Of a stretch of DNA of 64,000 nt, positions 12,761-23,741 are shown one piece after another (position 1 is the stretch's first letter; every line of letters starts with the position of its first letter). Made by a program: the position numbers and the translations under genes. Source of the DNA: Sabellastarte sp. h YS-2021 (taxonomy: Eukaryota; Annelida; Polychaeta; Sabellida; Sabellidae); the NCBI GenBank assembly GCA_964017235.1, contig OZ024935.1, positions 3,720,001 through 3,784,000 of the forward strand, in the 5' to 3' direction. Below the pieces are notes generated by a model, which saw nothing but the letters and a program-made list of their open reading frames with translations, had not been told where the DNA came from and ran no database searches.

Positions 12761-13069
12761 CATATCACAATTATTTTTGTTTTTTTTTGTACAAAATAGG
12801 GTGTCATAAACAGTTCTGATATTTTCTCCAATGTACCTATTTTTGAGAAAACCCTTTTGATCATTTCCAATTATATTTGGCAAGATTTATTTTATTTTGT
12901 GGGCTAATACTCTGCATTTTTTGAGGCGAATGTAAGTTTGCACACCATTTCAGTGGCAAGTGAGTTCTAAATTTTAATGAAATATGGTAGTACACTGGCT
13001 TGAATCTGGACAGCGAAGTTTATATTTAGAATTTAGTACAACCTCATGAATATTCATGAGACCTTGTTT

Positions 13070-13350
13070 GTAGGTTATTCTGAAGAGCTAGTCGACCGTA
13101 TGTATAGAACTCCCACCACAATTGATTATAAAAGAGCTGGCAGAAGCAATATACATTGCTGTGAGGTTCATGTTCCTGTGCACATGAAAGCTCTTGAATA
13201 GATACCAGAGTTGGGGAGAGATTGATTATTTAATTTATTGTTTTAGCTGATATTTTATTTGATTCACTCTAGTTCAAATTAAATCGAACTTGTTAGTTTC
13301 TCTCCAATCAGATCCATATTCTTGGTGGCTAATTTTATTATATTTTCAGA
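13070..13350 (+). promoter_or_regulatory. Probable 5' control region of DIRS-like element B
   Basis: ATTATAAAAG near 13126-13135 is a TATA-like sequence about 215 bp upstream of the gag ATG at 13351. A block reading ACCAGAGTTGGGG near 13203 is repeated exactly near 6543, hinting at shared element ends. This is an inference from position only. Confidence 0.35.
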
Positions 13351-14134
13351 ATGGGGAGGAATGGCAAGAAAGCCAGTAAAAATGATGATAAAAATGGTAC
13401 CCAGGCTTCTGAGGCAGAGAAGGCTCCAGATGTGTCAACTGCTGGTGAGGGCAATGACACTGGCGTCTCACAAAAGCTGAACACGTTATTGGAAGCAGTC
13501 AAGAGTATGGGTGACCAGTTAAAACAGCAAAATGAGAGGTTACATAGACAGGAAGAAAAGACAAGTATCCATGACCTGTCAGCTGTACCCTCAGCCCAGA
13601 GTTCCCCAAAGCATTCAGGGCATGAACCTGTGACCTCCAAGCCTGACAAGTTACCTTCATTTGAGGTCCTGAAGTCGGATTCTAAGATACAAGCTGAGGT
13701 GGCAAGGCGGTTGACTGAATACCAAAATACGTCAAGAGGCGAAATAGGTAAGCCAGCTTCCTCTTTAAAATCTGTTCGATTTAGGGCAGGGGTAGCCAAA
13801 ATCAAAAGTCATGTCAATTGGCCTCAAGATTTTTGTGCCATTTAGTTTGGCAGTAAGCAACCAACTTACGACGACCTTAGTAATGAGCAATGGGTTCAGG
13901 GTTTTCTGTTTTATATACTGGATGAAAAAGATAATAACATTAGGGAGAACATATTGCAGTATTACACCCTGCTGATGCAGGATGCTGTAGAATTAAATAT
14001 CCAAACAGCCAAGCGTGCACACGCTGCAGTATTGCAGGAAATTGAAAGGGGTAGGGCAGATTGGCAAAACCTAGATGTTTTTGAAAAAATTAAGAATAGA
14101 TACACTCAAAGATTGGTACAAAATAAAAAAAACT
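13351..14134 (+). pseudogene. Element B gag-like ORF1, one internal stop
   Basis: The first ORF (164 codons) is lysine-rich at its start (MGRNGKKASKNDDKNG) and then has a coiled-coil-like stretch (LLEAVKSMGDQLKQQNERLH). It stops at 13843-13845 inside the WPQDF block. The same frame resumes immediately with PTYDDLSNEQWVQGF and continues to 14134. So a single TAG, or a read-through site, splits an otherwise continuous gag. The matching block in element A has no stop at this point. Confidence 0.65.
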
Positions 14135-14398
14135 AGCAATAACCCAGGTAGTGTTCAAGCATGTGTACATTTTAACAAAGGTTTTTGTAGGATTGATAAT
14201 GACCACGTATCAGCAGGTATACCGTACCAATATTGTTGTAGTTATTGCTTGAAGGAAATGGGAAAGAAATTTGACCACCCCCTGTCAAAATGTTTACGTA
14301 ATAAAAGCAACCAAGGGGTGAATAAAACTGACAATGTAGCGCATAACAAAAAAGATTACGGTTTACCATTGTCAAGAGGTAAAAGTTGTATCAATTGA
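14075..14398 (+). pseudogene. Element B gag C-H zinc-finger region
   Basis: It follows gag in the +1 frame relative to 13954-14134. The cluster is VHFNKGFC, a histidine, CCSYC, H and KC. It has the spacing of the cluster in element A, with a tyrosine where A has the histidine before CxxC. It lies immediately upstream of the inserted hAT-like element. Confidence 0.55.
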
Positions 14399-14526
14399 AT
14401 TGGAATGATGTGGCGTATAGTTGTTTACTTGGTCATTCTTCTCCTATGGATGCTGCTCAGGTTGGCAGTAACCATAGTAAATTTAGTGTCAGCATTAACC
14501 ATGAGTTAATGAATATTATTGTTATA

Positions 14527-15912
14527 ACCAGACTTGTAATCTATTACAGCCAATCTATTACTATTACATTTGAAAATATTCAATCTATTACTACTATTAC
14601 ATTTTAAAATTTTAAATCTATTACTATTACTATTACTTTGGCATCTATTACTTCTATTACATTCTATTACAATTTGGCGCAAACTTGAGAGGTAATTTTA
14701 ACACAGAAATAAAACTGACAGGATATTTTGTACATCTAATTTTATTGAAAATGTTTCAGATTATGCCATACAAGGATAAAATATCACAAATACATCACTT
14801 GGTATATTTACAATTAAATTAATAGATCCTGTATTTATTCTATTTAAGAATGACCTGACTACTTCGAGAATTTATGAGAATTCTATACAAAGCCACTTAA
14901 GTGTTCTAAATTTTGTAATGAGAGGTATATTTCTGTCAAATTCTGAGAAAAGCTTTTTAAATGCTGAAAAATATGTTATCATCAGTAAAAATTATTTGGA
15001 GAATATACACTGTTGTCAAACAATTCTCATTGTCATATTTATTCACTTTATGATGAGTTGTTATATTTGAAAAACTCTTATTATTATGAGAAATCCTTGA
15101 TCAGCAGTGTTTGCAAAAGAAAACACTGCATTAAAAAAACCCCTTTCTTTCAAATTCTTTGCTTGCAGAGCCCACCTCAAAATGTTTCAAAAATGACATT
15201 CATGTTTGAAAATAATAACTCCGGTAATTTAATGTAAATCAGTGAAACAGCTAACACATGCCACAATGCTGCCCTTATTATACACAATAGTGACCTGTGA
15301 TTGCCTTTCATGTGTCACAGTTTCTCCTTACTCAGGAACATTTAGTTAATCCCTCCAAAGGTTAAATTGGCCTCTTTAATCCTTTAATAATACCACCTCA
15401 AAGACAGTTGTTTTAGAACACTCAATCAAAGAGGGACAATTAAAGGTCCCTTGATATTTCAAAGTTATTTATTTCAATGTGTGTGTTTTATTTAGTATTC
15501 TTTGATGAATATCAATATATTACATATTGATTATTTGAAAAGTTTATATATGAAAGTTTAAAATGAATGAGTGCTACAAAATTAATTCATTATTGTTTTG
15601 AAGTTTACTGAAAGTGATGATTTTATGACAGTTAATTCATTATTGTATCAAAGTCCATTTAAAGTATTCATTTATGTGAAAACTAATTCATTAAAGTCAT
15701 GTTAAGTGATCACTTTTTCTACAATCTCCTGATGAAAAATAGCAAAGGGTGAATTGTAATAGAAAAATAATAGAAAGTAATAGATGTAATAGATAGAATT
15801 TCAATCTATTACTATTACATTTGAAAAATTTCAATCTATTACTATTACATCGAAGTTGACTCCAATCTGTTACTTTTTCTACTACTTCTATTACTTTGTT
15901 TACAAGTCTGGT
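14527..15912. mobile_element. hAT-like non-autonomous DNA transposon in element B
   Basis: Perfect 13-bp terminal inverted repeats (ACCAGACTTGTAA at 14527-14539 and its complement at 15900-15912) enclose 1.39 kb. Both ends carry subterminal arrays of CTATTACTATTAC (14540-14665; 15775-15890). No transposase is seen. The target duplication is not clear: TTATAA occurs on both sides but not flush with the termini. It separates the gag and RT of element B, so it arrived later. Confidence 0.7.
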
Positions 15913-15939
15913 TGGCCTTATAAAAACCAGGTGTTAAAT

Positions 15940-17480
15940 ACTTTAAAGTGGAAGTAGAAAAACATGCAATATTTGGTCCATTCCAAAAGCCACCTTTTAA
16001 ACAGATACATTATTCTCTTCTAATGGCTAGAAATAAACCAGATGGACGTGTTAGAATTATTGTCGATTTGTCATGGCCTCTGGGCAATAGTGTGAACAGT
16101 TGTGTTCCTTCAGACATCTAGAGGTCCTCAGTGGCCTAGTGGTTAGCAAGTTTGGCATCTAATCATAGGCTGTCACCTCTGTGGGTTCGAGTCCCACAAG
16201 TGGCAATTCTGAGGACCTGTCCCAATATGACCCTGGCTGTTGAACGGGACGTAAAACCCCAACTTTGGCCTTCAGACGTCTATGATGACATACCATTTAA
16301 TTTGAAATACCCAACCTTTGATCAGGTAGTTGAACGTATTCAGTTAGTGGGACCTACAGCCAAGTTGTTTAAGGTCAATCTTGAAAGAGCGTTTCGTAAC
16401 CTAAGGGTGGATCCTTATGATTACCCATTACTTGGTTTGAAGTGGTGTGACGTCACATATGTTGACATAGGGGTTCCCTTTGGCCTAAAGATGGGGGCGG
16501 CCATGTGTCAGATGTGTACAGACACAATTACGCTTACCTTACATAAAGGTAACGTGTGGTTAATAAACTATTTAGATGATTATATAGGGGTCGCCCCCCC
16601 AACTTAGGATATAGTTAATTTCTGGCGTTAAAGAATCTTTTGCAATACATACGGTTACCTTTAAATGATCGAAAAGTTGAAGAACCGAATCATATTATTA
16701 CTTGTTTGGGAATAAAAATTAATGCAAAAACAGGAATATTGCGAATTCCTGATGATGAATTACAGGAAATCAAAGAGATTTGCAACCATTGGCAATTTAA
16801 AAAACATGCTATTAGGAATGAATTACAAAAATTAGTTGGTAAACTGATATACATACACAGATGTGTTAAGCTGGCTAGGCTGCTTATCAACAGAATCTTA
16901 GGAGTGTTACGTGGTTTTCCAGCTAAAGGGAAACATATTCTTCCTAGCAAAATCTTTAAGGACATTCGTTGGTTTACAGTATTTTTACAGGAATTTAATG
17001 GTACTGTCAGCTTTCACAAAAATTAGAATTCACTGAACACATATATGTGGATGCTTGTTCAACAGGAGTGGGAGCTAAATATCATGATTTGGTTTATTCT
17101 GGTGAAATTCCTGAATTTTAAAACTGTTGGGCTCGATAGTTCATTTTGAAGCTGTTAATGTACTGGTAGCCATAGTCTATGGGGACAATATCTTAGTGAC
17201 AAGAGTGTTATACTTTGTTGTGATAATTGGGCAGTATTTAATGCCTTTAGCAAGAACAGAATTAAAGATTTTTTATTAATCGTCAGATCAATATGGTTAT
17301 ATACATCAAAGTTTAACATTAACTTGCAGATTCAACATATAAGAGGTAAAGAGAACCATTATGCTGATATCCTATCACTTTGGGAAGTTTATAAATATAG
17401 TAATGACCAGCGAGTTGCCCAACTAATGAATTGTCAATGGCACTCAGTTGAATGTAATATGTTCATGCCTAATTTTGATA
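15940..17480 (+). pseudogene. Element B reverse transcriptase and RNase H
   Basis: Blocks in order: HAIFGPFQKPPFKQIHYS, MARNKPDGRVRIIVDLSWPL (RT finger), [SINE 16121-16268], KLFKVNLERAFRNLRVDP, GVPFGLKMG, then the catalytic NYLDDYIG at about 16563-16590. Next come ITCLGIKINAKTGIL at 16700, and RNase H remnants with the terminal RGKENHYADILS. Stops at 16606, 17024 and elsewhere, plus the SINE, disable it. Confidence 0.72.
16121..16268 (+). mobile_element. tRNA-derived SINE (family B), copy 1
   Basis: It has an A-box TGGCCTAGTGGTTAGC and a B-box GGTTCGAGTCC set in a perfect T-arm stem (GTGGG/CCCAC). The first bases (AGGTCCTCAG) pair with CTGAGGACCT at 16209-16218. It ends with GAACGGGACGTAAAACCCC. 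Flanking target duplications CCTTCAGACATCTA (16107-16120) and CCTTCAGACGTCTA (16269-16282) differ at one base. It sits in element B's RT. The second copy is at 58750-58903. Confidence 0.85.
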
Positions 17481-17769
17481 TTTAAAAAGAGGAAGTTGGC
17501 TTTTATAACTTAAAGCAATATAATGCTGTATCCTGGGTACTGCTTTTGTGTTTACTTCTATATTTTGTTAGCCTCCTGTGTGGTGGGAACCTTAGCTGAC
17601 GAAGCCCATAAAAGAATCGAAGATGGACTGCAACCCAGAACTTCGAGAGCCTACACTGCTACGTTCTAGATCTTCCTGGCTTTTGTAATATATATGGGGT
17701 TATCTCCATCATATAGTATGAACTCAATAGTGTTATATCTTGAATTCCTTGCACAAAAAAAACTTTAAA

Positions 17770-18537
17770 CCCTGATCTCTGAGAAATAGTATTTCTGTGT
17801 TAAAACACTTCTTTGCCTTGTTTGATTGTCCTGTAAGAGCCTTAAGCTCAAGAAAAGTTCAGCTACTATTGAAATCAGTGCAGATGAATGCTAAAATGAA
17901 TGTAAAAGTGTGATTACTGTTGATATGTTGAAGAAACTAATGAAAGTAGTTCAAAAATATTATAATGGTATAACCTACAAAGCCCTCTTCTTGACAGCTT
18001 ATTTTGGCTTTTTTCGCCTGGCTCCATTGCTGCCCTCTTCTATAGGGTTGTTTGATAAAACAAGGTATCCCATAGTAGAAGATGTCATATGGAGCAAGCC
18101 TGGTGCACACATTATTATCACATGTGCTAAGAACATGCAAAAGTCGGGTCAACATCAGGTTGTCCAATTACCAGAGTTAAGTAATCCATTGATTTGCCCA
18201 GTTTTAGCTTTGAGAAAAATGTTAAAAGAAATAAAATCTAAAAATGGTCAACCTTTATTTCAAATTAACACAAAGAAAGGGCTATTCCCCTGATTGCATC
18301 TAATGCTCATCTTTCTTGAAAACTTGTATTGCTTCCATGGGTTTAAATCCTGCCCATTACACTTTTCATTCATTTTGTAGAAGCGGTGCTTCTTTGGCCT
18401 TTGATAGTAGTGTAGCCCTGGAAAATATAAAACAACATGGGAACTGGAGAAGTGAGGCTGTGTGGACCTATCTGAATTCAACACCTACTGCTGCCAGTGT
18501 AATACCTCATACATTTCAAAAATTAATACAGTAACGC
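17770..18537 (+). pseudogene. Element B tyrosine recombinase
   Basis: The region from about 17790 (HFFALFDCPVRALSSRKVQ) leads into VDMLKKLMKVVQKYYN and the catalytic-Arg block AYFGFFRLAP (about 17998-18027). A frame break at about 18290-18315 is followed by HSFCRSGAS (the HxxR motif), KQHGNWRS and the Tyr-containing VWTYL. These are the R...HxxR...(H/W)...Y residues of phage-integrase-type recombinases. Two stops and one frameshift make it non-functional. Confidence 0.72.
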
Positions 18538-19220
18538 TTGGGGTTTGGGATCTTTTTGTTGAAAATATACTTATACATTCTGACCTACACAAGGTCACTG
18601 AGGCTGACCTTTAACCCCTTTAATTCAGATTAGGATATTCATTGCATGCTAAGAGCCACTGGCCAATGCATTAAACAGTTGGGTGTAATTTTTAAACCGG
18701 CCTGATGTCTTGTTAAAAATATAATGACAACTGTAGTGGTTTATACTACCTAACAATTCAGATTTGGTGTTGTACATAGTAACCTAGTAGTTGTGAGGAT
18801 TGCGTAACATGGACATGTAATCAGATCCAGTAGCAGTAGCCCAACTAAGTTTGTTAAATTAGTTTCACAGGTTCTTGTTAATAAACACTTATACACTTTG
18901 AATTCAAAAGTTATTAAATTAGTAGTTAGCAAGTACTATACTTCGGTGTTTAACTGATTAGTAGTACTAATAGTAGTAGTAATGAGGATTACTTAGTAAT
19001 AGCAGGTCATGTATAACTGAATAATAGCTGCCCTAGTTTGTTGTTTAGTAATGCAGAATCTTGGTATTTGAAATTTATACATTTACTAAAAAGTTACTGA
19101 ATTGACATTTATCAGGTATTTTGCAATTGGTGTTATTAACCCTATTAGGACTAACAAGTCATGTGTATAGAATGTATGTAACATTATTTTAACTTTATTT
19201 TAATAAACTCCAAGCATTGT
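18538..19220. other. Probable 3' terminal region of element B
   Basis: There is no ORF. The region is bounded by TAACGCTTGGGG (from about 18532) and CTCCAAGCATTG (about 19208-19219), near-complementary 12-mers. YR retrotransposons end in inverted or split repeats, so this may be the 3' terminal repeat. It also holds a TAGTAGTACTAATAGTAGTAG simple-repeat patch near 18958. Confidence 0.35.
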
Positions 19221-19234
19221 TGAAGATATCTTTC

Positions 19235-19670
19235 TTTTAGTGGCTTCCTCACTTGCTACTGAAGAGTGTAATTGACCTCCAATTTTTTATATCCTCCCTA
19301 GCCTTGTTGGCTTTAGGTATGAGAGTGATAATGCCCTGTTTCTGTGTATATGATAGGTGGTCTTTTGTAAAAGCTTCATTTAAACTGTCCAAAACTATAT
19401 CTCCTAACTCACGCCAGAAAAACTTCAGCAAGGTAACCATCCATGACAGGAGATTTTCTATTCTTTATCTGTTTAAAGACTATTAAAAATTTATCTTTGC
19501 TGACGTTACCTTCACATATTTTTTATCATTTTCATTTAATTTTGTCAGCTTGTTGTTAGTGAATAAATTTAAGTTCTTGATTGGGTTTTCCAATCTTTTG
19601 CTTTCTAATAAACTACTGATTTTTTTTTTGGAGAGGGAGCAGATTTTGTCTTCTTGTTTTGTTACCGTCT
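19235..19670 (-). mobile_element. L1/Tx1-like LINE fragment (RT N-terminal part)
   Basis: Minus-strand reading gives LKFFWRELGDIVLDSLNEAF, then SYTQKQGIITLIPKANK and IKNWRSITLFSSK. This is the classic start of the L1-type RT (TxxQKxGxIxLIPKxxK...NWRPIxLL). Upstream on that strand, lysine- and asparagine-rich sequence of the linker extends to about 19670. It is truncated at both ends. Confidence 0.72.
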
Positions 19671-19794
19671 CCTTATCATTATGTTTAAGCTTACATTACG
19701 TCTTTTAGCTTACATATGTAGTTTCACTTTTTCAAGTTACAAAAATATATATATTTTAAAAATTACAGTATATTAACATTGATCCCTTAATTTT

Positions 19795-19935
19795 ATATCG
19801 TCAGACAAAACGTGAATCTACCAGCAGATACAAAAAGCAAGGAAATATTTTACACAAAATCTGCATGTGCATTATAAAATAAATTGACACCATAATTGGG
19901 ACATTCTTTTATTCACGTTCATTGTCAATATTTGC
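19795..19935. repeat. Dispersed repeat copy 2 (first copy 6360-6585)
   Basis: This is a shortened copy sharing AGCAAGGAAATATTTTACAC, AATAAATTGACACCA and TTTATTCACGTTCATTGTC with the first copy. It lies at the 3' side (minus strand) of the DIRS-like element at 19960-22990. Confidence 0.55.
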
Positions 19936-19959
19936 ACAATAAAATTCATCTAGATACCT

Positions 19960-22900
19960 TATGCACAGTCAAGCCCCAAACTACTGAAGTAATGCATGCA
20001 AAGCATCTGGAATCACATGTGTAACTGTGTCAGTATATTTTATCTACTGCTGAACTATGTCAGAACTCCATGCTCTATATGCTCAAATTTGTTCTATTGG
20101 TACTTCACTCCCAAAAGATAGTGTCACCCCTGAGCATCTCAAGGCATGAAATGTCAAGCCCTTGTTTCCTAGCCCCTTGAGCTTAATAATATTACTAAGC
20201 CTGTCCCTGACATTCACAGTCTGTGAACATCCGGTTGCTACAAGTCATCAAGGTAGAATTACTGGTCCCTGATTCCCTACTAATCATTCCTGCCAAAGCC
20301 CTACTAGTGCAAAGATGAGGGAATCAATCCTAGGTACTCGCAATTCGTGAGATTGATCAGAGTGTTGCAAGCTCTTGGGCACAATAATGTGTAGAAACCT
20401 AAGGCATAGTGATAGAAATCTGGGAGTTTCTGGTTCACTATGAACAAAGCATTTGGGGTCACCGCCACAGGGATCCTACTAAGAGACTTAGAAAAGTTCC
20501 TAACCAAATGGTATGAAATACCTGCATGCTATATCCCATCAGGTTCAACTGAGATTTAAGGGTTGTAATTTAACACTGTATGCTACCCTAAACCCATACC
20601 TTTTAAATGATTCCAATTTGCCAATATTGCACCCAGAACTATGGGATCCTGAATCCTGTTATGATAATAAACCCTAGAAAGTCTTTGAACAATCTATTGT
20701 GGATCCTTCTCATCACAACAGCAGAGAAAAAATGTATCGCTGCTCTGTATGCTTGATATGCCAGCTTTGTATCTCTTCCTGCACCTACTATACTCCAAGG
20801 TAAATGCATCCTTCTTCACAGACTCTGTAATTACCTGTTTTTAACAATTAGAAACCCTTTACCTCCCTTTCAATCTAGACAAAGCATTCACTACTCTATT
20901 CTCCTGCCTGGCTGTATGCGTAGTGTACACATGTATGTAATACTTAGCTGCTTACATCAATAAGTTACGAATGTGAGCACTCTTATCATCGCAAATCATC
21001 TTAACAGTTGGGATCAACTTAAAGCCTGATAGTAACATCCTAATACAATGCAAATCACTCTCAAACTTGTCACCCAATTTAATAAAAGGGGCCACCTGGC
21101 GTCTCATGTACCAGAGCACTTGATTCAAAAGGCCGGTGCTGGTATAATTATGTTAGCGATATACAGTAACTTCCTTAATAACGATTAAAGTTGCTGGCTA
21201 TTTATCCTTTTCTTCCCAACAAAGGCATCACATTGCTGCTTAATCTTCATCATTTTTTTCAGATGGAAGGCTTACTAGTATCCAACATGCATCAACCTCA
21301 ATGTCCATGCAAGTCATAATATCTGAGGGTTCAACAATCTTGATTTTATTAATCAGTAAACCTAATTCTTGAATTAATTGCTGTAGTTGTGTGAAAGCTC
21401 TCATTGCCTGACCAGTATATTTGCATACAAAAATGTCATCAATATTATTTCACATTGATATTCCTTCAGCCCTTAAAATATACCTAATTGCATCTGAGAT
21501 TCTTTGAAATACAGCCGTGCCATGTACGGCTCAAAAGGCCAGTGACTTGTTGATGTAATAACCATCCAAATTCTAAAGCATTGGCCGGGTCAGTTCTCTT
21601 GTTCCAAAAGGCCTGTGCAATATCTATCTTCATTATCTTAGGAGAACCTTTCCAATTGACAGTGTCTGGAATCAGATAATCCAATTTCGGTAAAGTATGT
21701 TCGAAGGGGCTACTATCATAATATTCCTTAGCTAATAGATAACACCTAGTCAAAACCCTTAGCTAATAGATAATACCTAACCAAATCCCTCTTTAAAAGA
21801 TAACTCAACTATAATCAGCCTCTTTCCCCCTACTTTAGGCCTTGACATGAGTGGTGATATGTGACAGCCTTCTACATGAATGTCAGGGAACTGTCCCAAT
21901 ATGGCTACCCGCTGTTTTTCTTTTGTCATGTACTCCTCGACAGCTTTAGCAAAAGCACATGCCAACTGGTGGCTCACTGCAGTCATATGCATGGGTTCCC
22001 CCAATTCTAACCAAGGGGAAACCGTACACCAAAAACTGGAGCAAATGACGTCCCCATACACACATACATATTTTCCCCAATTCACCGTCACGTTTAAATT
22101 TTCCATATATCCCGAATCTTACAAGCTATTTGTAAATACTCCTTTGCATGTTTTATTGCCCTGTCTCCTTTTTTTGTACTACACTTGTTAATATTTGATG
22201 GGTTAAACCCCACTGCTTCCCCGATATTGTGACATTGTATATGTGCACCTTGGTTTATATAATGAAGACATACAAATACCATTATTGCACTTAAACTTAT
22301 TAATATGACAATTACTAACAGAATGTGATACAGTAATGTTACGACCATCCAAAACTATTATGTTTATTAACCAACCCACAACCAAGCATATCATATGGAC
22401 CAGCTGGTTGAATTACATTCAGTTATGAAGTAACAAGTCATTGTCCAACTGGTGCAAGTTACTGCCCAAGAAATTATATATGATCTTGTGGGAGCATTCT
22501 TGAACCACAGCTCCCTTCAGCGTCATTTTTGTCATTAACATTATTAACCAAGATACTGTCACACATAACACAAAGGTGACTAGGGCCCCCACCATCAGGG
22601 CTTCCACATACACTACAAACTACTACTTTACTTTTTGGACATACCACATTTACCCCCACCAACATCTTCGCTTCATTATTCTCATTCTCATTATCCACTC
22701 AATCCCCTATTGAACCGACACATGAGCTGAATTTACTCACTCCTGTCCACAGGATAAACTCTGGCATGTTAACATCTAACCCACTCTGCTGTAACTGGTT
22801 AATAAGTTGGCTGAAATGTTGTTGTAAAACATTCCAAGACCACTGTGCACTTGTTCTGATGCGAGGCTTTAAAATCAGAGCATAAACATTCTACTGTGTC

Positions 22901-22990
22901 CAGCCACTACTCTCAGTAGAGTTCAGAGATTCCTGCTTATCAAAACTCCCTTCTGCTTCCACACTGATGTTGTCACGTGTGGCAGGGCCC
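19960..22990 (-). mobile_element. DIRS-like tyrosine-recombinase retrotransposon C (minus strand, decayed)
   Basis: On the minus strand from about 22990: an ORF1-like region with a CSVCGSPDG...HLCVMC zinc ribbon (22474-22698); an RT start with KAVEEYMTKEKQRVAILG, DIHVEGCHISPLMSRPK and GKRLIIVELSF (21780-22000); then SSPFEHTLPKLDYLIPDTVN, PKIMKIDIAQAFWN and ALEFGWLLHQQ (21484-21753); and a DDIFV catalytic remnant near 21435. RNase H-like remains follow to about 20850. A recombinase could not be confirmed in 19960-20600. There are many stops. Confidence 0.68.
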
Positions 22991-23740
22991 CGGCTGCCCC
23001 CATAGTGGAAGCATCTATGGTGTTTATTTTATATATTAAACATTTATTCTGTGGTGTAAAATGACCCAAAGATTCACAGGCTATTTTTGACTGAACCAAA
23101 ATAAACTAAAACTGAATTACAGAAAACACCTTTGTCAAACTTTTAATAATTTTCTCTATTTTTAGAATCCTGGTATGAAATAAATATACAATACCAATAA
23201 CAGTTTTAGCCTTCTGACTTAACTATGGCAGTTGGTCATTTCAATCCATGGTAAAAACCAAAAAGGGTATATAATTGTACATGAATTCTGGACAGAATGT
23301 AAAAGTATTTCTAAATAAGGCTGATCTTTTTGTGATATTTACCTTTTAGAAGAGGTAAAGTGATTATTTAATCCAATAATAAACTTTTACTCACCTTTTA
23401 TATTTCAATTTTGACACAGATTTTTATTCAGCATAATTTGCACTAAACTATTACATGATTTAAATATATGTATAGCTTTACCGAATACTTCAAGATTATC
23501 ACAGATGTATCATGAAACTAAAATGTATCACATACGGCGATAGAATAATGTTCAAATAGTAAAAGACTAAACTTAATGTCTCCAACAAAATATTTTTAAA
23601 TATCATATGGCCAAAATGTAAATGAGTGTTCAGCAATGATGGAAATTGCTGCACAAGCTTTAAGTTGTATTAGCAGAGGGGCTGACTGATCTTATTGGAT
23701 GAATAAAACTGTGTTTTACATGGTGTTTTTATGTTTACAA
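22990..23740. other. Intergenic or intronic sequence upstream of methyltransferase copy 2, no gene seen
   Basis: AT-rich. I looked for counterparts of the first two methyltransferase exons (the FLVHRAKEL and GGLMVLFING coding blocks) here and back to 5776 and found none. Confidence 0.45.
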
Positions 23741-23741
23741 G

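Larger units (their letters stand above)
13340..18540 (+). mobile_element. DIRS/Ngaro-like tyrosine-recombinase retrotransposon B
   Basis: The order is gag (13351-14400), RT (about 15940-16620), a connection region (16640-17026), RNase H tail (17330-17480, IRGKENHYADILS) and tyrosine recombinase (about 17770-18534). This gene order, with a recombinase instead of a DDE integrase, defines YR retrotransposons. The element is interrupted by a hAT-like insertion (14527-15912) and a SINE (16121-16268). It contains stops in gag (TAG at 13843), in RNase H and in the recombinase. The 3' control region may run to about 19220, where CTCCAAGCATTG is the near-complement of TAACGCTTGGGG at 18532. Confidence 0.82.

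Noticed and set aside
13338..13805. 155-codon open frame on the minus strand
   Set aside because: It is antisense to the gag frame of DIRS-like element B, has no recognisable domain, and its composition is the reverse reading of that gag.
16121..16220. A genuine tRNA gene at the A-box/B-box match
   Set aside because: Two near-identical copies have target duplications and an attached non-tRNA 3' part, and the anticodon arm is degenerate. It is a SINE.
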